Shown here piece by piece: positions 6,173 to 11,321 of a DNA stretch of 11,321 nt (its first letter is position 1; each line of letters starts with the position of its first letter). Both the position numbers and the translations under genes were made by a program. The notes under the pieces are model-generated. The model worked only from the letters and a program-made list of their open reading frames with translations. It did no database searches and was not told where the DNA came from. This stretch comes from an uncultured Eubacteriales bacterium (GTDB lineage: Bacteria; Bacillota; Clostridia; Oscillospirales; CAG-272): the NCBI GenBank assembly GCA_949286815.1, contig CASEEB010000171.1, positions 1 to 11,321 on the forward strand. Reading direction: 5' to 3'.

Positions 6173-8248
6173 TCAATCGTTATAATACTGCGCCTGAGCG
6201 TTCCACAGTTCATAATATTTTCCGTTTTCGTCAGCCAAAAGCGAAGCATGTGTCCCCTGTTGAATTACCCTGCCCTCGTGAAATACCGCAATATCGTCGC
6301 AGAATTTGCATGAGGACAGCCGGTGACTGATATAAATGGCGGTCTTATCCCCTACTATCTCGTTGAACTTGCTGTAAATCTCCGCCTCCGCCAACGGGTC
6401 AAGCGCGGCTGTGGGCTCGTCAAGAATAATAAACGGAGCATCTTTGTAAAGCGCGCGGGCAATGGCTATCTTTTGCGTCTCTCCTCCGGAGATCTCTATG
6501 CCGCTTTGGTCATAGTCCTTATTTATATAGGTTTCAAGCAGCTTATATATTTCCCGGTCATCAGAGATTTCCGTGTCGGAAATGAATTCCTTCGACCGCG
6601 CCGATGTTTGCGGAGTACCCGCCCGCGGCAAATCTTCTTGTGAAATATCCTCCTGTTTGTCAGTCCGTGTCGCGGTTTTTCTCCGTGAATCATCATGATT
6701 CAAATCATCCTGATTCAAATTGTTATGATTTAAATCGGCTTGTTTCAAATCAGTCTTGTTGAAACCCGCTTTCCTCAGACAGTCGGCGGCAAGTATTTTG
6801 TCATAATCGGTTTTTGAGGCGATATTCTGCCCTATTTTCAGCGAGAAAAGCCTGAAATCCTGAAAAACGACCGAAAAAACCATCATATAATCAAGATAAT
6901 TATATTTGCGGACATCTATTCCGTTCAGGCAGATCTCTCCCTCCGTGGGGTCATACAGACGGCACAAAAGCTTGATAAACGTCGTCTTTCCGCTTCCGTT
7001 CATACCTACTACCGCGAGGCGGCTGCCGACCTTGAATTTAATATTTACATTTTTCAGGGCATAGCTGTCAGCTCCCGGATATCTGAACGAGACATTTTTA
7101 AACTCGATTTCGTAATCTCTGTCACGGCGCTTTTCCACGGTAAGGCTTCCCTGATACATTTTATTGGGAATGTCAAGAAACTCAAATGTGGTTTTCAGAA
7201 AAGTAGCGTTGTTTCTCATATCTCCGACGGTGGACAGCAGGGATGACAAACCGCTGTATACCTTTGTGACAGACGCGATGTACTGAGTAACCGAACCTAT
7301 GCCGAACGCGCCCGCCCATGCCTTAAAACATACAAAAACATACACTGTCCCTGTAAAAAACGCCGATATAGCGGCGGACGCCGCGTGGCACAAGCCCATA
7401 GGACCCTTTGCCAATTTCGCGAAAAATCCTTTTGAGAAAAAAGTTCCTTCCTTATCATGAAGAAATTTATCAAATATAATATCCTGTCTGTAAACGCGTA
7501 CATCCGGAGCAACAGACCTATCAACTCCTATTTCAGCATAAAAAGATAAAAGATTGTTTGCCAGGGCATGTAAGCCCGAGTATTTTGCCCAATAGCTGTC
7601 CGCCTTGGTGGATAACATAGGGACCGCGTATGTAGCCAAAAGCATTGCCGCGACGACAGGCAGTACAAATAAAGGACTGTTAAGCACAGTATATGCTCCC
7701 GCGCTTTCGGGTACTTTGCTTACAAAAAGGGACGCGGTCAAAGCCACTCCGCCGAGAATTGTCATCACGGAGAAAATCAGAGAATCAAAATTTCCCAATA
7801 CTTTTCCGAGCCCCCATCCCCCGCTGTGGTTACTCTGACGTATATTTGAGAGGAGGTCATGGGTCCTTGTACTGTCTATATCGGCAAAATCCATATCCAA
7901 AAGCTTTTTGAAAAGTATATGCTCCATTATAAAAAACATACCGGCATTCTTTACATCTCTCCATTTTGAAAGCAAAACCCTTACCGTCGCTATCACTGCG
8001 GCTACGATAAGCGCCGTAAGTACAAGCGCCGTAAGCTTCTTTGGATCCCGGTTACCCGACAGCTCATTTATAATCAGAGCCGACAGATATATCTCCGGAT
8101 ACGGGGTAAGCGCGTTCCATATTACGCATATAATCCGGGATATGATCATGGAAGGACGGTACTTATATAAAAGTTTCAACGCCCTGAGATTGAGTCTTAA
8201 AACTTCTTTACGTGTCAGTGTATTTTTATTATTTTTATCCTTCCTCAT
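6173..8248 (-). CDS. ABC exporter half-transporter (membrane + ATPase domain) with NBD insertion
   Basis: A 691-residue type IV (B-subfamily-like) ABC half-transporter: an N-terminal membrane domain of about six helices (roughly residues 30-340), then a nucleotide-binding domain. Walker A is GMNGSGKT (415-422), the Q-loop VFQDF (461-465), the signature ISGGE (586-590), Walker B FIILDEP and the H-loop SHR. All catalytic residues appear intact. Between Q-loop and signature are about 63 more residues than in its partner; residues 497-566 form a polar insertion with pentapeptide-like repeats. The start at 8246-8248 is chosen because AGAGGGGGAAG (8255-8265) precedes it and MRKDKNNKN leads directly into the first helix. 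An upstream in-frame ATG at 8365 would lie inside the previous gene and add an implausible Arg/Ser-rich leader. It overlaps the preceding ABC gene by 14 bp, so translation is probably coupled and the two should form a heterodimer. The exported substrate is unknown; no C39 peptidase domain is present. Confidence 0.93.
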   Translation of the reverse strand: MRKDKNNKNTLTRKEVLRLNLRALKLLYKYRPSMIISRIICVIWNALTPYPEIYLSALIINELSGNRDPKKLTALVLTALIVAAVIATVRVLLSKWRDVKNAGMFFIMEHILFKKLLDMDFADIDSTRTHDLLSNIRQSNHSGGWGLGKVLGNFDSLIFSVMTILGGVALTASLFVSKVPESAGAYTVLNSPLFVLPVVAAMLLATYAVPMLSTKADSYWAKYSGLHALANNLLSFYAEIGVDRSVAPDVRVYRQDIIFDKFLHDKEGTFFSKGFFAKLAKGPMGLCHAASAAISAFFTGTVYVFVCFKAWAGAFGIGSVTQYIASVTKVYSGLSSLLSTVGDMRNNATFLKTTFEFLDIPNKMYQGSLTVEKRRDRDYEIEFKNVSFRYPGADSYALKNVNIKFKVGSRLAVVGMNGSGKTTFIKLLCRLYDPTEGEICLNGIDVRKYNYLDYMMVFSVVFQDFRLFSLKIGQNIASKTDYDKILAADCLRKAGFNKTDLKQADLNHNNLNQDDLNHDDSRRKTATRTDKQEDISQEDLPRAGTPQTSARSKEFISDTEISDDREIYKLLETYINKDYDQSGIEISGGETQKIAIARALYKDAPFIILDEPTAALDPLAEAEIYSKFNEIVGDKTAIYISHRLSSCKFCDDIAVFHEGRVIQQGTHASLLADENGKYYELWNAQAQYYND
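6680..6754 (-). repeat. 15-bp tandem repeats coding pentapeptide-like units in the ABC NBD insertion
   Basis: Five 15-bp units read on the minus strand give TDLKQ, ADLNH, NNLNQ, DDLNH and DDSRR (residues 499-523). The DNA units share GATTTGAATCA-like cores. The protein pattern resembles the A(D/N)LxX pentapeptide repeat, and EDISQ-EDLPR farther on looks like two more diverged units. Changes in copy number would keep the reading frame. Confidence 0.75.
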
Positions 8249-10094
8249 TTGCGGCTTCCCCCTCTCTGTAATATTGACTCTGGACTTCAAAAAGCTCCGC
8301 GTACCTGCCCTTTTTCCGTAGCAGCTGCTCGTGTGTTCCCTCCTCCGCGATCCGTGAGCCGTCAATAAATATTATGCGGTCGCAGAAACGGGTCGAGGCA
8401 AGACGGTGAGAAATATACACCGAAGATTTTCCCTTTGTCATCTCGTCATACTTCAGATACATCCGGGATTCCGCGATGGGGTCAAGCGCGGCGGTCGGCT
8501 CGTCGAGTATGATCACGGGCGACTTTTTATACAGCGCGCGGGCAAGCATAAGCCGCTGTGTCTCCCCGCCCGAGAGCGAGGTCGCGTCCTGAAATACAGT
8601 CCTTTCAAGTTTGGTTTCATATCCGTCTTTTAATGACTCTATTTTATCTCCAAGGTCCGCTTTCTCCGCGCATTCCTTCACAAGCTCCATATCAATTCCG
8701 TCAACAGTCTGAGCGATGTTCTCGGCGACAGTGCCGGCAAGCACCTTAAAGTTCTGAAACACCGCGGAGAACATCCTGTAATAATCTCTTCTGTTATACT
8801 GTCTGATATCCTTGCCGTTCAGCAGAATTCTGCCCGATGTGGGGTCGTACAAACCGCATATCAGTTTGACAAGCGTGGTTTTTCCCGCTCCGTTGAGACC
8901 GACCACCGCGAGTTTTTCTCCCGGATGAATCGTCAGATTTATATCTTTCAGCGTATCCTCGGAAGCGCCGGGGTATCTGAACGACACGTTTTCAAGTTTT
9001 ATTTCGTATTTCCCGTATTCATCAGGCTCCAAAGCCTCTCCGTTTTCAAGTTCAAACGGTTCGGGATACTCTATGAATTCTCTTACGGTCGAAATGTCGA
9101 GGCTCTGTCTGTGCAATGCATTCAGCCCCCCGAAAATGCCCGAAACGTAAGACGTAAAACCTCCTACCGCCGAAAACAGAAGCAAAAACTGAGAAACCGT
9201 TATGTCATTCGCCAACACAAGACCTATAAGGTACGCATACGCTATGCCGTTTCTCAGAAATGCGGTGAGGATATTTGTAAAATGCGCCCACAGTAAAACA
9301 CCCTGAACTTTATTCTGAAACGCCGTATATCCGTCAAGAGCCTTTGTATACAATTCCATAAACCACTCACGAAGACCGAATATCCTGATATCTTTCGCGG
9401 CGCTCCAATCGGTCGATTTATTTCTCATATACCACAATTTGGTGGTATATACGGCTTCCTCTTCGCGGTGACGGTATCCGTAAGAGCCGACATAATTGTT
9501 TACAAAGTATGCCGCCACAGTGGTCGCAAGCACGACAAGCAGCATCAGCGGATGTATTCCCGAAAGCAGACTAACATAGAATGCAAAGCAGCATATATCC
9601 GTAAGCAACGAGGTCAAAGTATCCCAGACAGCTTCGGAAGCCGAAGCATTATTTTTGACTGAATCAGCCGTTTTGGAATATAAAGCATTGAATTTTTCAT
9701 CATACAGATTGGGGTATGACGTGCACGCGCTTTTTTTATTGATCATACCAAGAATCTCACATCTCACGGTTACCCTGCCGAACATTTTATTTGAGTTTAA
9801 ATACACGGTTGCCATTCCGACAAGCATCAACGCCCCCGCGAATATGACAATGGTAAGTATAAGCTCGTGCAGAGGCAAATGCTCTTCCACCGCCGAAATT
9901 ATCGCAGGAGTCACATACAGATTTAAAATGTTGCCCAATACGGAAAAACAAATGATGAGCAGACAAATCAAAATTATCTTTTTTTCCTTTGACTTCCATG
10001 ATACACTTATCATAAAGCCCACATTCTGAAGCATGTTGTATTTAGGCTTCGCTTTTTTTTCTTTACCGGAGCTTACTTTCTTTGCCTTTTCCAA
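8235..10094 (-). CDS. ABC exporter half-transporter, partner of the downstream half-transporter
   Basis: This is a fused membrane/ATPase ABC half-transporter of about 619 residues. The membrane domain has hydrophobic helices beginning at KKIILICLLIICFSVLG and continuing through about six segments. The nucleotide-binding domain has Walker A GLNGAGKT (about 399-406), Q-loop VFQNF, signature LSGGE (about 507-511), Walker B VIILDEP, D-loop and the SHR H-loop, so it looks ATPase-competent. The start chosen is TTG at 10092-10094 because AGGTGAT (10099-10105) lies immediately upstream at good spacing. An in-frame ATG at 10122-10124 would add 10 residues, but has poor Shine-Dalgarno spacing and overlaps a possible -10 box. 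The gene overlaps the next ABC gene by 14 bp and follows the kinase gene after 97 nt. A heterodimeric exporter controlled by the adjacent two-component system is likely; peptides, antibiotics or lipids are all possible substrates. Confidence 0.92.
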   Translation of the reverse strand: MEKAKKVSSGKEKKAKPKYNMLQNVGFMISVSWKSKEKKIILICLLIICFSVLGNILNLYVTPAIISAVEEHLPLHELILTIVIFAGALMLVGMATVYLNSNKMFGRVTVRCEILGMINKKSACTSYPNLYDEKFNALYSKTADSVKNNASASEAVWDTLTSLLTDICCFAFYVSLLSGIHPLMLLVVLATTVAAYFVNNYVGSYGYRHREEEAVYTTKLWYMRNKSTDWSAAKDIRIFGLREWFMELYTKALDGYTAFQNKVQGVLLWAHFTNILTAFLRNGIAYAYLIGLVLANDITVSQFLLLFSAVGGFTSYVSGIFGGLNALHRQSLDISTVREFIEYPEPFELENGEALEPDEYGKYEIKLENVSFRYPGASEDTLKDINLTIHPGEKLAVVGLNGAGKTTLVKLICGLYDPTSGRILLNGKDIRQYNRRDYYRMFSAVFQNFKVLAGTVAENIAQTVDGIDMELVKECAEKADLGDKIESLKDGYETKLERTVFQDATSLSGGETQRLMLARALYKKSPVIILDEPTAALDPIAESRMYLKYDEMTKGKSSVYISHRLASTRFCDRIIFIDGSRIAEEGTHEQLLRKKGRYAELFEVQSQYYREGEAANEEG

Positions 10095-10098
10095 GAAT

Positions 10099-10105
10099 AT
10101 CACCT
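10099..10105 (-). promoter_or_regulatory. Ribosome binding site supporting the TTG start of the first ABC gene
   Basis: The minus strand reads AAGGTGAT then ATTC and TTG. AGGTGAT is complementary to the 16S rRNA 3' end, and its spacing fits the TTG at 10092-10094 rather than the upstream ATG. Confidence 0.65.
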
Positions 10106-10119
10106 TCCCTTCACGCAAT

Positions 10120-10148
10120 ATCATAACACAAAAATTCGTCCCCGTGTG
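10120..10148 (-). promoter_or_regulatory. Possible regulated promoter for the ABC genes (extended -10, weak -35)
   Basis: The minus strand has TGT directly before TATGAT (10125-10120), a one-mismatch extended -10. At 17-nt spacing the -35 position is CACACG, essentially no match. The two 9-bp direct repeats end about 5 nt upstream of this position, an arrangement like activator-dependent LytTR promoters. A start near 10113 would leave a short leader containing the ribosome binding site of the TTG start. This is a prediction only. Confidence 0.4.
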
Positions 10149-10162
10149 ATTTTGGGGACGAA
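10130..10162 (-). terminator. Hairpin plus T5 between kinase and ABC genes (possible attenuator)
   Basis: On the minus strand TTCGTCCCC pairs with GGGGACGAA (9 bp, extendable by one G-T pair) around a 10-nt loop, followed by TTTTT (10134-10130). This has the form of an intrinsic terminator inside the operon. A second copy of the 5' arm (10175-10184) could pair with the same 3' arm instead, giving two alternative structures. It could equally be a REP-like palindrome. Confidence 0.55.
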
Positions 10163-10183
10163 CAGTTTAAATCGGGGGACGAA
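10154..10183. repeat. Two 9-bp direct repeats, 21-bp period
   Basis: GGGGACGAA occurs at 10154-10162 and 10175-10183 (plus-strand reading), separated by exactly 12 bp. This is the 9-12-9 geometry of AgrA/LytTR-type binding sites, though the sequence matches the published AgrA-type consensus only at a GT core. An inverted copy lies at 10135-10143. Confidence 0.6.
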
Positions 10184-10191
10184 TCGCAAGT

Positions 10192-10854
10192 TCAGACCTG
10201 CGGGATAAGTATCTCGGTAGTAAACGCGCCGTCTTCGCTGTTGCGGCTGAGATATCCGTCAAGCCGTTCTATTATATTGTCGATACGTATAAGTCCGAAT
10301 CCGTGTCCCTCGCCTTTTGTAGTTTGGAATCTGTTTTTTATCTTCCGCATTTTCCCCGACGAGGTAAAATTGGTAACGGATATATACAGCTGAGTATTCT
10401 TCATATCCATGTAAATTCTGATAATTCTTCTATCCTGCGGCAGAGACAGACTCGCTTCTATGGCGTTGTCAAGCAGATTTCCGATTATCACGCAAAGATC
10501 AAGCTCGGACATTTTAAGCTTTACCGGAATATGCGCGTCCGCCTTGACCGCTATATTTTTCGATTTCGCCAGTGAAATCTTGCTGTTAAGAATAGCGTCC
10601 GCCATGGCGTTTCCGGTTTTCACAACGGTATCCACGGTGTTGAGGTCGGTATCAAGCATATCGAGGTAGGCTTTTATGGCATCCATATCGCCGTCAGAGG
10701 CAAGCGCCTTCATGGTCTGTATATGATTGCGGTAGTCGTGACGCCAGGAACGCATCTGTTTGTACATAGTCTCAACCTCTTCATAATGGGTCTCGATAAG
10801 TTCACGCTGATACGCCGCAAGACGCTTGTCCACCTGTTTTGAGAATAATGACAT
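10192..10854 (-). CDS. Soluble GHKL histidine kinase (AgrC-type catalytic part, no membrane domain)
   Basis: This 220-residue protein has only the kinase core of the AgrC/HPK10 class. The H-box is RHDYRNH with likely phosphoacceptor His39; the dimerisation helices span about residues 10-75. The N-box is NLLDNAIEA (126-134), and the glycine-rich lid/G2 box is KGEGHGFGL (180-188). No DxGxG-type G1 box is evident, as is usual in this class. AgrC-like kinases are about 430 residues with six or so N-terminal membrane helices; here none exists and the N-terminus is hydrophilic and helical. The ATG at 10852-10854 has GGGAGGG just upstream with short spacing, and only 9 nt separate it from the response-regulator stop, so no sensor domain is hidden upstream. 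It should phosphorylate the adjacent LytTR regulator. The signal must come from a partner, plausibly the ABC transporter. Confidence 0.92.
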   Translation of the reverse strand: MSLFSKQVDKRLAAYQRELIETHYEEVETMYKQMRSWRHDYRNHIQTMKALASDGDMDAIKAYLDMLDTDLNTVDTVVKTGNAMADAILNSKISLAKSKNIAVKADAHIPVKLKMSELDLCVIIGNLLDNAIEASLSLPQDRRIIRIYMDMKNTQLYISVTNFTSSGKMRKIKNRFQTTKGEGHGFGLIRIDNIIERLDGYLSRNSEDGAFTTEILIPQV

Positions 10855-10863
10855 AAGCCCTCC

Positions 10864-11321
10864 CTATGTACGGTTAATTATTGCCCGGTTTAATTCTTCA
10901 TACGCGCCCCTCGGCAGCGGCAGAACCGTTCCGTCCGACAGATATATATCGGTTTTCGTCACTCTCGTAATATATCCGATATTGACAATCATTCCACGCC
11001 CGACTCTGAAAAAACGCTCGTCAAGATATTTCTCAAACCCGCCCAGAGTATGTTTGACAGTGAGTATTTTGTCACTGTGAATGGTGACATAATTCTGATG
11101 TACGTCAAAATAACGTATCCTGTGAAGCGGTACGCGCTCCATTTCCCCTGAAATCATAACATTCAGGCATTTTTCATTGAGCAAACTTTTTTGTACGGCA
11201 CGGTCAAGTACGGAAAGCAGCTTTTCCTCACTGACAGGTTTAATAAGATAATTAAGCGCCTCCACGTCGTATCCGTCCGCTATGTATTCGGAATAGCCGG
11301 TTATAAAAATTATCTGAACGG
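10864..11321 (-). CDS. LytTR-family response regulator, N-terminus cut by window edge
   Basis: The 151 C-terminal residues of an AgrA/LytR-type transcription regulator are visible. The first part is the end of a receiver domain: IIFITGYSEYIADGYDVEA with the conserved Thr after strand 4, and NYLIKPVSEEKL with the conserved Lys. The phosphorylated Asp lies beyond the edge. A LytTR DNA-binding domain follows, with PLHRIRYFDVHQNYVTIHS, FFRVGRGMIVNIGYI and LPLPRGAYEELNRAI as typical segments. Family members are about 240 residues, so roughly 90 are missing. It is the first visible gene of the leftward operon and is followed after 9 nt by the kinase. It probably binds direct repeats in front of its target genes; the repeats in the kinase-ABC gap are candidates. 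Confidence 0.95.
   Translation of the reverse strand, partial: VQIIFITGYSEYIADGYDVEALNYLIKPVSEEKLLSVLDRAVQKSLLNEKCLNVMISGEMERVPLHRIRYFDVHQNYVTIHSDKILTVKHTLGGFEKYLDERFFRVGRGMIVNIGYITRVTKTDIYLSDGTVLPLPRGAYEELNRAIINRT

Noticed and set aside
6680..6754. CRISPR-like array of short repeats
   Set aside because: Units are 15 bp, contiguous without spacers, in frame inside a transporter gene; they code pentapeptide-like repeats.
8249..8365. Upstream ATG extension of the second ABC gene by 39 residues
   Set aside because: It would lie wholly inside the preceding ABC gene in another frame and encodes an Arg/Ser-rich stretch unlike a transporter N-terminus; the start at 8246-8248 has a strong ribosome binding site and 14-bp coupling overlap.

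Overview
The window looks like a chromosomal segment of an anaerobic Firmicute of the class Clostridia, perhaps Oscillospiraceae-like. This rests on mixed base composition with AT-rich intergenic DNA, strong AGGAGG-type ribosome binding sites, textbook sigma-A promoters, U-tract terminators, CCA-encoding tRNA genes, and an AgrC/AgrA-type (GHKL/LytTR) two-component system beside a pair of ABC exporter half-transporters. No database could be searched, so the assignment is by style only.

Left part (1-2331, minus strand): a class I/II-fold PLP aminotransferase is followed by tryptophanyl-tRNA synthetase, whose C-terminus runs off the left edge. They are probably co-transcribed from an extended -10 promoter at 2303-2331. 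The 452-bp gap 2170-2621 holds this promoter and a divergent consensus promoter for the next gene.

Centre (2476-6090, plus strand): a stand-alone, noticeably GC-richer DUF4838 (glycoside-hydrolase-like) gene with no signal peptide ends in two stem-loops. A very strong promoter with an A/T-rich upstream tract then drives a tRNA-Thr(UGU)/tRNA-Tyr(GUA) pair that ends in a perfect intrinsic terminator. Next comes a solitary class I SAM-dependent methyltransferase with its own terminator. An 18-bp near-perfect inverted repeat brackets the methyltransferase: one copy lies in the tRNA terminator and the other at 6031-6048. A long A-flanked, U-tailed hairpin at 6053-6090 can stop transcription from both sides.

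Right part (6173-11321, minus strand): an operon-like run reads, in transcription order, LytTR response regulator (N-terminus off the right edge), a GHKL histidine kinase with no membrane or sensor domain, and two overlapping ABC exporter half-transporters that probably form a heterodimer. Between kinase and transporters lies a compact 97-nt element. It has two 9-bp direct repeats with 21-bp period, a matching inverted copy followed by T5 (a possible attenuator), and an extended -10 just upstream of a likely TTG start. The second transporter carries an unusual insertion of about 70 residues in its nucleotide-binding domain, built partly of pentapeptide-like repeats encoded by 15-bp DNA repeats. 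A reasonable inference is that the transporter pair is both output of, and possibly ligand sensor for, the soluble kinase and LytTR regulator.

The most interesting items are the ABC NBD insertion, the intra-operon regulatory element, and the membrane-less kinase coupled to the exporters. I see no CRISPR array, transposase, rRNA or recognisable riboswitch.
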